Source: Nitrospinae bacterium CG22_combo_CG10-13_8_21_14_all_47_10 (GTDB taxonomy: Bacteria > Nitrospinota > Nitrospinia > Nitrospinales > VA-1). From it: DNA of 6,328 nt. The stretch covers positions 1 to 6,328 of the forward strand of contig PCTK01000055.1 of NCBI GenBank assembly GCA_002786505.1, given 5' to 3'. Under the pieces are notes generated by a model. It was given only the letters and a program-made list of their open reading frames with translations, made no database searches and was not told where the DNA came from. Positions 1 through 5,940 of the stretch are shown piece by piece. Position numbers and translations under genes: made by a program. Numbering within the stretch: position 1 is the stretch's first letter; every line of letters begins with the position of its first letter.

Positions 1-2
1 CG

Positions 3-89
3 TATTGTCATCCTGATAAGCCTTGGCGAAGAAGGATCTCGCTTTTTCTCAATCCAGAACCACTTTACGCAAAGGGCTCATTTTCATAG
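3..89 (+). CDS. Possible C-terminal end of an upstream gene (partial)
   Basis: The frame beginning at base 3 is open from the window edge to a TAG at 87-89 and reads YCHPDKPWRRR followed by a short hydrophobic and proline-containing tail. Of the three rightward frames this looks most like the end of a real protein, and it would leave a 43-base gap before the tail-hub gene. In phages of this type the gene before the hub is often a small tail-assembly or NlpC/P60-type protein, but 28 residues are too few to recognise a family. The alternative is that frame 1 (open to TAA at 109-111) is the true end, or that the stretch is non-coding. Low certainty. Confidence 0.3.
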   Translation, partial: YCHPDKPWRRRISLFLNPEPLYAKGSFS

Positions 90-132
90 GGGCGGTTTAC
101 TCCTTTATTAACATTTATTTTTCTAACCCGTT

Positions 133-3024
133 ATGCGAACCGATTTTACATCCGGATTTAATATTTCCCGGAACAGCAAGGCCAATGTGCCGGTCAATCT
201 TTTGAAAATTGATTGGCCTGCGATGAATGGTTTGTCGGCATTAACTTTGAGGCTGACTGACCGGGAGGGAATCAGCATCAATTCCTTTTATTGGTACCCG
301 CTGGTGAATAATATTGGAAACCTTGACCGGTTGGTATCTCCTGATCAAACGGATAACAATTCACATCCTAATCTTACTGTGAGTTTTGTGAATTCTCCGG
401 TGGATTTGTTCAGCCCGGTTGCCCGGTTTTCCAATTTGTTTCGTCATCGACCCCCTGAATCGGCTGTGGTGGCTCTTTACCAGTGGTTTTTGGATGATGG
501 GCTGACCGATGCGGATCTTGGTCTTATTTTTATGGGGCGCATTGGAGATCCTATCCAATTTGATGAAGAAATTTGTACTTTCGACCTGGTGGATATTTCC
601 CAGGGTTATGGCTCAATAGTGGTTGGTAACACGCTCACTCTTGCTGATTATCCTTCTGCTCCTGAAGAATCGGTTGGAAAAACCAAACCTGTTGTTATTG
701 GTAATGTCGATGAAGTTCCCGGAATTTTAGTGCGTAAATCACAACAGACACAATTAACTTCCGTTGCTATTCCCGGCGGGACCTTGCTCAATGTTTCTTC
801 CACCTTGAATTTTCCGGTGTCTGGAACAGTTATCGTCAATGATGATGAAGTCAGTTATAACAGTTTGAACTCCACTCAATTTCTAGGTTGTTCCGGGATC
901 AATGAATTTCATTATAGTGGCGATGCGGTTCTTGAGAAAGTAACGGACCATCGTTATTTGTTTAGTGATCCTGATTACCCCGTTAAAGAAATTTCAGGCG
1001 TTAAAGTCGGAGGCCATCTGGCCGATCCGGGAGAATTTTCCATTGATGTCGCAAAAGGGGAGGTTGTATTTTCCTCCAAACCTAAAAATTCCGACTCCAT
1101 TGATACTAAATTCTTGCAGGCGCAGAACGATGGGGTAGGGGCGGGGAATACTGCTATTAATCCCACCAATGCCAACATTCCCAACAGTCCTACCACCTAT
1201 GCCAAAATCAACCAGAGTGCCAGCGTTCTATCGTTGCGGCAAAATAATCCCCTGGCTAACATTGGAACCATTGGAAAAGTCCTGTTACGGGTCGAGCATT
1301 TTGTTGAAGAGAAACTTCCCAACGACAGTCTTACGGCCCATGTTACTGGAGTGGGCCAGGTTGGCACATTATCCGCCCCGGCTGTGGATGACCTGGTTAT
1401 TTCCAGCGGAACAACCGATATCACCCATACACATTTGGATACATTCGGGTTCCCTATCAGCGATCCGCAACATTCCCACACCGAGAACCAACCCGTTAAA
1501 GTGACGCAAAACGCCCTTGGCGGAATTTCCGAATTAGAGTTTAACTTAAGTGCTGGGCAGGAACACATCATCACCTTTCCTGATCCTGGGCCTGGGACCT
1601 GGAGTACTGCTGAATACAGCGTTGGGTTCGAGTTTACGGGGACCATTAGTGGCCCGAGTACCGTGGATGTCTTTGCCAGGAATTTTGGGGGAAGCCCCGA
1701 CAACAGTTATTTGATTTGGAGGCGGCAAGGAACGACAGAGACCTATTCCATCGCCGGGAACATCAACACGGATACGAACCAGATTCGCCTGACCCACAAC
1801 GCGACCGTCATCAGCATTAAAGTAAAGTCAGCCTTGCGTATTGTGACCATGACCCCGAACCCGCAGACAGAGGTGAAACCCACCAGCGTTTCGACCTCCA
1901 AGACCGGCTCCCTCACCCAGCACGCATCAAGTCCGGCGATTAATTCTACTGCCGAAAAAGCCACCCGCAGTGTCGTCGATTTTTTTGACATCACCAACCA
2001 TGTAAACGGAGACTGGAACTGGTTTACCGGCCGAGAATCTCAAGTTCAATATAATGGCTCCAGTGATGGCCGAACCGCTTTTATCGTCCATCTTGCTTAT
2101 GAAATTGAGTATGCCCGGCGACGAATCCAGTTTACCGATGAGGTGAGCGCCGATATTCTGGGCGTGAAGGATGATTCCAGTGGAACCGTTACCGGGACAG
2201 GCCATTCACTTATTGAAAGACCGGATCACGTCTACAAATGGTCCATTCTCAACGCCTTAAATTTAGATGGCTCGGTTTTAGACTCTGCGTCCCTGACGCA
2301 AGCCGGGGATCTTTTTGCTGGTCATTTACTTGCCGGAGTGATCGTGGATAAGATTTCAGCTCGTGAACTCTGGAACCAGTGGGGCAGGGAAAGCCGATCC
2401 TTTTTCTATTGGGATTTGGGACTTGCCAAAATTTTGTTTCGTCGGTTTAATCTTGTGGATACCAGCACGATTTCGGATAAAGTGATTTCAGACAATATGG
2501 TTTTGTTGGACTCGGGAAGTCGGGTTCGCTTTAAATGCACGCGCAACCCGATTGAGCATGTCGTAAATAAGATTGATCTGAAATATAGGAAAAACTGGTC
2601 CGGGGAGGGCTATAAATCGGTGGAAAGCGGCGAGGATACCGAATCCATTAATCAGTTTGGCCAATTAGAAAAACCCTCTGATTTTGAATTTAACTGGATT
2701 CGAACCAAGGCTCTTGCGGTAGATCTTGTCTCCTTTTATTTGCAGGAACGCGGACTTCCCCTGGACGTTTATGAGATTGAATTACTGCTTGATAATATGG
2801 AAATCGAGCGTGGCGATATTCTTGAGGTAAATCCTCCTACGCATGAATTGGAAAACGTCAAGGCGATGGTTTTGGGGTCAGGCAGGTCTATGGGGTCCGG
2901 AATCGCAAGGCGTATGGATACAGTTTCCATTATTGCCCGGCAAATGCGCGGGTTTGTTGGCAATGCGGGTTTTGGAATACAGGCCTTCGGAAATTCTGGT
3001 TTTGGCGGATCGGAAAGGAATTAA
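133..3024 (+). CDS. Phage tail-tip / hub-like structural protein
   Basis: This 963-residue protein is probably a virion component at the distal tail tip (hub or central baseplate). No signal peptide or membrane segment is visible. The N-terminal part (about 1-200) has the pattern of phage hub proteins: a LLKIDWP strand near residue 23, a TDREGI segment near 42, FMGRIGDPIQF near 133, and PVVIGNVDEVPGILV at 186-200. Residues 227-255 match a beta module common in phage tail proteins (FPVSGTVIVNDDEVSYN, then FLGCSG). A Ser/Thr-rich, beta-rich middle (about 340-680) contains a His-rich patch (THTH, HSHT), and the C-terminal third returns to a hub-like fold (LDNMEIERGDILEVNPP near 885-905). The tail ends in Gly/Phe repeats (940-960). 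ATG 133 is the first possible start after in-frame stops at 109 and 124. It lacks a good ribosome-binding site, so translational coupling or a weak start is possible. The family is inferred from motifs; the tail assignment is firmer than the exact position in the tail. Confidence 0.72.
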   Translation: MRTDFTSGFNISRNSKANVPVNLLKIDWPAMNGLSALTLRLTDREGISINSFYWYPLVNNIGNLDRLVSPDQTDNNSHPNLTVSFVNSPVDLFSPVARFSNLFRHRPPESAVVALYQWFLDDGLTDADLGLIFMGRIGDPIQFDEEICTFDLVDISQGYGSIVVGNTLTLADYPSAPEESVGKTKPVVIGNVDEVPGILVRKSQQTQLTSVAIPGGTLLNVSSTLNFPVSGTVIVNDDEVSYNSLNSTQFLGCSGINEFHYSGDAVLEKVTDHRYLFSDPDYPVKEISGVKVGGHLADPGEFSIDVAKGEVVFSSKPKNSDSIDTKFLQAQNDGVGAGNTAINPTNANIPNSPTTYAKINQSASVLSLRQNNPLANIGTIGKVLLRVEHFVEEKLPNDSLTAHVTGVGQVGTLSAPAVDDLVISSGTTDITHTHLDTFGFPISDPQHSHTENQPVKVTQNALGGISELEFNLSAGQEHIITFPDPGPGTWSTAEYSVGFEFTGTISGPSTVDVFARNFGGSPDNSYLIWRRQGTTETYSIAGNINTDTNQIRLTHNATVISIKVKSALRIVTMTPNPQTEVKPTSVSTSKTGSLTQHASSPAINSTAEKATRSVVDFFDITNHVNGDWNWFTGRESQVQYNGSSDGRTAFIVHLAYEIEYARRRIQFTDEVSADILGVKDDSSGTVTGTGHSLIERPDHVYKWSILNALNLDGSVLDSASLTQAGDLFAGHLLAGVIVDKISARELWNQWGRESRSFFYWDLGLAKILFRRFNLVDTSTISDKVISDNMVLLDSGSRVRFKCTRNPIEHVVNKIDLKYRKNWSGEGYKSVESGEDTESINQFGQLEKPSDFEFNWIRTKALAVDLVSFYLQERGLPLDVYEIELLLDNMEIERGDILEVNPPTHELENVKAMVLGSGRSMGSGIARRMDTVSIIARQMRGFVGNAGFGIQAFGNSGFGGSERN

Positions 3025-3057
3025 AAGAAATTTATTTTATATGGGGAAAATAATTTT

Positions 3058-3519
3058 ATGGCTAATACTTTTACAACCAACCTCAACCTTGCTATTCCCT
3101 CCATTGGGGACTTGAACTGGGAAATTGAATATTCCGGTTTGGCTACAGCGGTGGATGATCTTGGAAATTTGTTTTGTTTTACTGTTACCGCTTCCGACCC
3201 TGCTGTAAATGGGGTGGTGTTTTATGATGGGTTTGTTCCACAAGAAAACATTACGATAAAGGCTATAGGCCTTTTCGCGCAAACTCCCCCTGCGGGCCAG
3301 GATATGCAAGTAGATGTTTTAAAAAATGGAATTAGCCAAGTTAACCCTGGAATCCTGGCGGATGGAAGCCAGTTCGAAAAAACGGTTTTGGCTTCGCCAA
3401 TCGGCTTTCTGGTGTCCGATCGTCTAGGGTTAAAATTCACTCAAGTTGGATCGGTTGTGGCGGGAGACAAAATCGTAGTGACTCTTTATTACCAGAAAGA
3501 AGCAATACCCAGCCCGTAA
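3058..3519 (+). CDS. Small phage structural protein with tail-fibre-type N-terminus
   Basis: A 153-residue protein starting 33 bases after the hub-like gene, preceded by GGGGA about 10 bases upstream of its ATG, so probably in the same late transcript. Its N-terminus, FTTNLNLAIPSIGDLNW followed by a VDDLG at 32-36, matches the short signature found at the start of many phage tail-fibre or fibre-adaptor proteins (LNLxxPxxGxxxW...iDd). The rest (about 45-150) alternates beta strands with short loops, for example NITIKAIGLFAQTPPAG and DMQVDVLKNG, and looks like a compact beta-sandwich that could be a fibre head, a virion decoration protein or a receptor-contact domain. There is no signal peptide or transmembrane helix. 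It lacks the length of a full fibre, so it may be an adaptor or a minimal fibre. It is the last rightward gene of the tail module and stops 4 bases from the convergent receiver gene. Confidence 0.6.
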   Translation: MANTFTTNLNLAIPSIGDLNWEIEYSGLATAVDDLGNLFCFTVTASDPAVNGVVFYDGFVPQENITIKAIGLFAQTPPAGQDMQVDVLKNGISQVNPGILADGSQFEKTVLASPIGFLVSDRLGLKFTQVGSVVAGDKIVVTLYYQKEAIPSP

Positions 3520-3523
3520 AAAG

Positions 3524-3970
3524 TTAACTGGAAAAGTTTGCGATAATTTCCCGAATCTGCGAAACAACGGTTTTTATATCCAATGGTTTGGTGATGATTC
3601 CGTTCATTCCAGATTTTAAATATATTTGATGGTCGCTTTGCTCATTGTTTGCAGTCATTGCTATGATGGGGGTTGGTGGCCGGGAGGGCTGGGAAGCTTC
3701 AAATTCACGGATTTTTTTTGTGGATTCCAAACCATCCATAACCGGCATATGGATATCCATCAGGATCACATCAAATGAGTTTTCCTTGAAAGTTTCATAA
3801 GCCTGAAGGCCATTTTCGACCGAAGTTATGTTATGGCCTCTTCTTATTAATAATTTGGTGGCCAGGGCGAGGTTAACCGCCGTGTCATCGGCGAGCAGGA
3901 TTTTAAGCGGAGGCCCGAGATCCATTTTCTTGTCGGTTTTATTTAAATTACTGTTCTCCTGTTCACTCAT
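3524..3970 (-). CDS. Single-domain response-regulator receiver (CheY-like)
   Basis: A stand-alone receiver domain of about 148 residues from the ATG at 3970. All key receiver residues are present: the acidic pair D28-D29 (LLADD), the phosphoacceptor D72 (ILMDIHMPVMDG), the switch Thr T106 (IIAMTA) and the conserved Lys K128 (ITKPLD). The sequence style (MDIHMPVMDG, MTAN) is closest to receivers of hybrid histidine kinases. No output domain follows, so it would act by protein-protein contact or in a phosphorelay, in the cytoplasm. An N-terminal charged tail of about 20 residues precedes the domain. Start choice is uncertain: ATG 3988 and TTG 4006 are in frame upstream, and none has a well-spaced Shine-Dalgarno (GAGG sits only 2 bases before 3970). 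It lies 61 bases downstream of the repressor stop on the same strand, suggesting one transcript. No kinase is present in the window. Domain call is very secure; its role in the phage is unknown. Confidence 0.9.
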   Translation of the reverse strand: MSEQENSNLNKTDKKMDLGPPLKILLADDTAVNLALATKLLIRRGHNITSVENGLQAYETFKENSFDVILMDIHMPVMDGLESTKKIREFEASQPSRPPTPIIAMTANNEQSDHQIYLKSGMNGIITKPLDIKTVVSQIREIIANFSS

Positions 3971-4022
3971 GGCCTCTATTATGCCCATCAAGGCAGATTT
4001 GTACAATTAAAATTCTTAATTT

Positions 4023-4046
4023 TGGAAGGAGTTATAGCTCCTTCCA
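4023..4046 (-). repeat. 9-bp hairpin across the repressor stop codon
   Basis: An exact inverted repeat: arms TGGAAGGAG and CTCCTTCCA (as read on either strand) separated by a 6-base loop. In the leftward transcript the loop CTATAA contains the TAA stop of the repressor gene, the 5' arm is the Shine-Dalgarno-like GGAAGGAG, and the 3' arm CTCCTTCC resembles the anti-Shine-Dalgarno. It is followed by AAAATTAAGAATTTT, a weak AT-only stem, rather than a clean T-run. It could be a partial terminator or attenuator, an RNA-stability element, or a processing site between repressor and receiver; the sequence does not decide which. Confidence 0.55.
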
Positions 4047-4922
4047 GGCTCCAATAACGCGGCCGACTATTGGGTCGGGGTGTTCGTTAAGGTTGATGAT
4101 TTGTACCTGAGAATTTGGGTTGATAGGCCTGAGAATTAATAGGTTTTGTTGGAATTCTATATATTTTGCCGTTAAACCCTCGTCATAGAAAATTGCAAAA
4201 ATGCGTTTTTTAATTACATTTTTATCATCACGGTCAATAACCACAATGTCGCCCGAATGCAACATCGGCTCCATGGAATCTCCGTCTACCCGACTTGCTA
4301 CCAGATTTTTCTTTTTTCCTGCCGCCCGGATATGCAGGAGTACGTAATCTTCAATATTGTTTTCCTGGATAATGGGCTGACCAGCGGCAATTGATGAGTC
4401 TGTTAAAGGAATAGAGATATAGTCTTCCCCCTTGATGGCCGGAGTTCCCGCAATGCTTGTGGGCTGGTAAATTTTTAATTCCGGGACTTGAACCGTCTGC
4501 GTGTCTCCCTCCTTTAACAGCTCATTCGGAGGGATATTCATTGTTTTAGCCAGATCGTTGAGGAGATCAGGGGAAATGGGCCAGTTTCCATTTTCATAGT
4601 TTTGCAAAACCTGCGGGAAAATGGAAATGCGCCTGCTCATTTCTTCAAGAGACCAGCCATTCTTTTTTCTTACCCGTTTAAGTTTTTTACCTATTTTCTG
4701 GTTGAGGGAAGAGGAAGAAGTAATGCCCGTAATCAGCCATCCCAGATCCAGTCTAAAATGCCTGGCAATCTTATCAAGGGTTATGGAATCAGGGGGCCCA
4801 TTGTTACGCTTGTGGCTCTTCTTGAATTTTTCATAGTCCAAACCAACATTTCGACAAAATTCGGCAAGATTGTTGCTCCCCGGTAAAGATCCTATTCTTT
4901 CCCAAACTTGTGTTTTTGGCAT
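4032..4922 (-). CDS. CI/LexA-like prophage repressor: two HTH regions plus S24 peptidase
   Basis: A 296-residue DNA-binding repressor with self-cleavage machinery. Residues about 1-66 form a phage CI-type helix-turn-helix region ending in the characteristic LGWLITG. Residues about 75-136 form a second, XRE-type HTH (IGKKLKRVRKKNGWSLEEM through MNIPPNELL). The C-terminal half is a peptidase S24 domain with an Ala180-Gly181 cleavage site (SSIAAGQPII), nucleophile Ser216 (VDGDSMEPM) and general-base Lys253 (LTAKYIEF). Known members dimerise on palindromic operators and are inactivated when RecA filaments stimulate cut at Ala-Gly. ATG 4922 is the natural start, but no Shine-Dalgarno precedes it, so expression may be weak or the leader structured. 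It is divergent from the 5512 operon, with the likely operators between them, and is followed by the receiver gene. The tandem HTH layout is longer than a usual 200-240 residue CI-type repressor. Family assignment is secure; the exact target is inferred. Confidence 0.92.
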   Translation of the reverse strand: MPKTQVWERIGSLPGSNNLAEFCRNVGLDYEKFKKSHKRNNGPPDSITLDKIARHFRLDLGWLITGITSSSSLNQKIGKKLKRVRKKNGWSLEEMSRRISIFPQVLQNYENGNWPISPDLLNDLAKTMNIPPNELLKEGDTQTVQVPELKIYQPTSIAGTPAIKGEDYISIPLTDSSIAAGQPIIQENNIEDYVLLHIRAAGKKKNLVASRVDGDSMEPMLHSGDIVVIDRDDKNVIKKRIFAIFYDEGLTAKYIEFQQNLLILRPINPNSQVQIINLNEHPDPIVGRVIGAWKEL

Positions 4923-4940
4923 GACAAAGTGAAAAAACGC

Positions 4941-4969
4941 TTGACAGAAGAGGACAAATGTCCCATATT
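4941..4969 (+). promoter_or_regulatory. Rightward sigma-70-type promoter (PR-like)
   Basis: A perfect -35 box TTGACA at 4941-4946 is followed after 17 bases by CATATT at 4964-4969, which matches the -10 consensus at 4 of 6 positions. Transcription would start near 4976 and run toward the 5512 operon, with a leader of more than 500 bases unless a nearer promoter or a small leader gene exists. A palindrome sits in the spacer, which is the usual arrangement for a repressor-controlled early promoter. Confidence 0.65.
4952..4963. promoter_or_regulatory. Candidate operator inside the PR-like promoter
   Basis: The inverted repeat GGACA-AA-TGTCC lies exactly between the -35 and -10 boxes of the rightward promoter, so a bound dimer would block RNA polymerase. 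The adjacent repressor is the obvious candidate ligand. The match is 5 bp per arm, short enough to need confirmation. Confidence 0.5.
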
Positions 4970-4982
4970 TAAATCCGAAAAG

Positions 4983-5001
4983 GGAATAAAGTCCTTATTC
5001 C
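4983..5001. promoter_or_regulatory. Candidate second operator (7-bp dyad)
   Basis: GGAATAA and TTATTCC form a perfect 7-bp inverted repeat around the 5-base spacer AGTCC. It lies just downstream of the predicted rightward start site and inside the leftward repressor leader, so binding could affect both directions. Its arms differ from the 4952 palindrome, so it may serve a different protein (for example a Cro-like factor or the second HTH of the repressor), or act as an RNA hairpin. Confidence 0.45.
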
Positions 5002-5091
5002 GAAATCGCCGGTTTTTTGTTGTTTGCTTTTTCGGGAAGTAAATCCCCTTTAATTACGGTACTGCTTGTTTTTAATTCTAACACCCTATTA

Positions 5092-5100
5092 ATTATACCA
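5092..5100 (-). promoter_or_regulatory. Leftward extended -10 promoter for the repressor operon
   Basis: On the minus strand the sequence reads TGGTATAAT, a perfect extended -10 element (TGn plus TATAAT). No good -35 box lies 16-18 bases upstream, which extended -10 promoters can tolerate, or which suggests dependence on an activator. Transcription would begin near 5085 and give a leader of about 160 bases before the repressor ATG. A 5-bp inverted repeat (ATACC at 5095-5099, GGTAT at 5110-5114) overlaps it and could be a control site. Confidence 0.5.
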
Positions 5101-5130
5101 TTTTGATGCGGTATTTCTGGAAGCAGGAAA

Positions 5131-5238
5131 ATGGATAGAAAATTCAACTTATCAAAAAACAATAATATGTTGATGATTTTAGATTACTTTTTTTGCCCGC
5201 AAACTGATTGCAACGAAAAACAACAGGTTTTTTTCTGA
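5131..5238 (+). CDS. Doubtful 35-residue leader ORF
   Basis: An ATG at 5131, preceded by GGAAG 7 bases upstream and AGGA 2 bases upstream, opens a 35-codon frame ending in TGA at 5236-5238. The peptide begins MDRKFNLSKNNNM, contains CPQTDC near its middle and ends QQVFF. It lies in the long leader of the rightward promoter, where temperate phages often encode Cro-like or small anti-repressor proteins, but it is too short for an HTH protein and matches no family I know. It could equally be chance in AT-rich DNA. Confidence 0.22.
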   Translation: MDRKFNLSKNNNMLMILDYFFCPQTDCNEKQQVFF

Positions 5239-5370
5239 CCCGGATTCAACAGACAAAATAAAAAAGATCAGCTTATTAACCTGAAAATTATAGCAATATT
5301 TGCCCGAATAATATAGTTGGAAGACGGAAAATATCCGAAAAAAGAAATAAACAATTTGCGCTAAGGCGGG

Positions 5371-5400
5371 GAGAATTCAGGTTTTAAAACCTGGTGTCTC
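5371..5400. repeat. 16-bp perfect palindrome inside a 30-bp dyad
   Basis: CAGGTTTTAAAACCTG at 5378-5393 is a perfect palindrome. GAGA at 5371-5374 and TCTC at 5397-5400 extend the same symmetry after 3-base gaps on each side, giving a 30-bp element centred between 5385 and 5386. It lies about 110 bases before the start of the rightward operon. The size and symmetry suit a dimeric or tetrameric regulator site. It has no T-run, so it is not an intrinsic terminator. Confidence 0.55.
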
Positions 5401-5418
5401 GAAATTGGCCCTGTGTTG

Positions 5419-5435
5419 TATTTAACATGTAAATA
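5419..5435. repeat. Short inverted repeat upstream of the early operon
   Basis: TATTTA and TAAATA form a 6-bp inverted repeat around the 5-base spacer ACATG, 26 bases after the larger palindrome and about 75 bases before the GTG start at 5512. The 5-base spacing is the same as in the 4983 dyad, but the arms differ and are AT-only, so chance is a real possibility. Confidence 0.25.
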
Positions 5436-5511
5436 AAAGGCATCATTTCCTGACAGATAAATCCAGAAACAAATTTCGGCACCGAGTCGCTAATATTGAG
5501 AGGGGAATCCT

Positions 5512-5940
5512 GTGGAAAAGATACGGATAACACGTTCCTGTCATCAGAAATCTGAAAAAAAAAGGCTTAAATTTTGTTTTCCTGTTTCGTATGCCTTGGA
5601 AACCGGGGAAATCCTGCAAAGGGGTTGCGGTCGAAACGGGTTGCACGAAACGGATGTAGGCTGGCATTGCCTTTATTGTGGGAATTATTTATATCGGCCA
5701 GAGCCCTCTCTTGAGGCCCTGTGGTTTCATTTCAGAGTGGGGCGGGAATATTGGAGGGCTATGTTTTCCCAGGATAAAATTTTTATCAATGGTATTCCGG
5801 TAACGGGTTTGCCCGATGGTTTGCCGAAAAATCTTGCTCCTGACTTGCTTGAGCCCAACCCTCCTCCCTGGTTTTCTTATTTTATTTTTTATGATGGACC
5901 CCAATTTGCTAAATATCTGGAGAACCGCAAACATGTGTGA
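5512..5940 (+). CDS. Unrecognised 142-residue protein with CxxC zinc-knuckle-like motif
   Basis: A GTG start at 5512 is supported by AGGGG 6 bases upstream; no better ATG exists nearby. The protein has a basic N-terminus (residues 1-20), Cys39 in RGCG, and a CxxC at 53-56 within WHCLYCGNYLYR, which looks like half of a zinc ribbon; Cys39 and His45 or His52 could complete a site. The second half is rich in aromatic residues (FHFRVGREYW, PPPWFSYFIFYDG), without a transmembrane helix of normal length. I do not recognise the family. It is the first gene of the rightward operon opposite the repressor, so an early phage role such as regulation or host takeover is plausible by position only. Its last 8 bases overlap the next gene, indicating translational coupling. 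Confidence 0.68.
   Translation: MEKIRITRSCHQKSEKKRLKFCFPVSYALETGEILQRGCGRNGLHETDVGWHCLYCGNYLYRPEPSLEALWFHFRVGREYWRAMFSQDKIFINGIPVTGLPDGLPKNLAPDLLEPNPPPWFSYFIFYDGPQFAKYLENRKHV

Larger units (their letters stand above)
4923..5511. other. AT-rich divergent immunity/control region
   Basis: This 589-base stretch between the repressor gene and the rightward operon holds no convincing long gene. It contains a rightward promoter, a leftward extended -10 promoter, at least four inverted repeats and one doubtful 35-codon ORF, each listed separately. The 9-mer ATCCGAAAA occurs twice, at 4973-4981 and 5333-5341, each followed within 3-5 bases by an AATAAA-containing purine-rich stretch. By position and content it is the counterpart of the operator/early-promoter region of temperate phages. 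I see no tRNA, CRISPR repeat or recognisable riboswitch in it. Confidence 0.7.

Noticed and set aside
23..205. 60-codon frame from a TTG near the left edge
   Set aside because: It overlaps the start of the hub-like gene by over 70 bases, begins at a weak codon with no ribosome-binding site and shows no known motif.
1169..1504. 111-codon rightward frame overlapping the hub-like gene
   Set aside because: Proline-rich, no recognisable motif, fully embedded in the larger gene in another frame.
1197..1703. 168-codon open frame on the minus strand inside the hub-like gene
   Set aside because: It lies wholly within a well-supported phage gene, is Cys/Pro/Ser-rich without domain pattern, and has no ribosome-binding site or promoter; it is an antisense shadow.
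5003..5016. CGCCGG followed by six Ts, as a possible rightward terminator
   Set aside because: No stable stem directly precedes the T-run; the nearest hairpin (4983-5001) ends about 11 bases earlier, too far for a standard intrinsic terminator.
5478..5491. GGCACCGAGTCG, identical over 12 bases to part of the 3' hairpin of the S. pyogenes tracrRNA
   Set aside because: The 3' arm of that hairpin is missing (CTAATATT follows), there is no repeat array, anti-repeat or cas gene in the window, so it is a chance match.
5816..5932. N-terminal extension of the HTH protein from ATG 5816
   Set aside because: It would overlap the preceding gene by 125 bases, has no ribosome-binding site and translates to a hydrophobic run typical of an out-of-frame shadow; ATG 5933 fits better.
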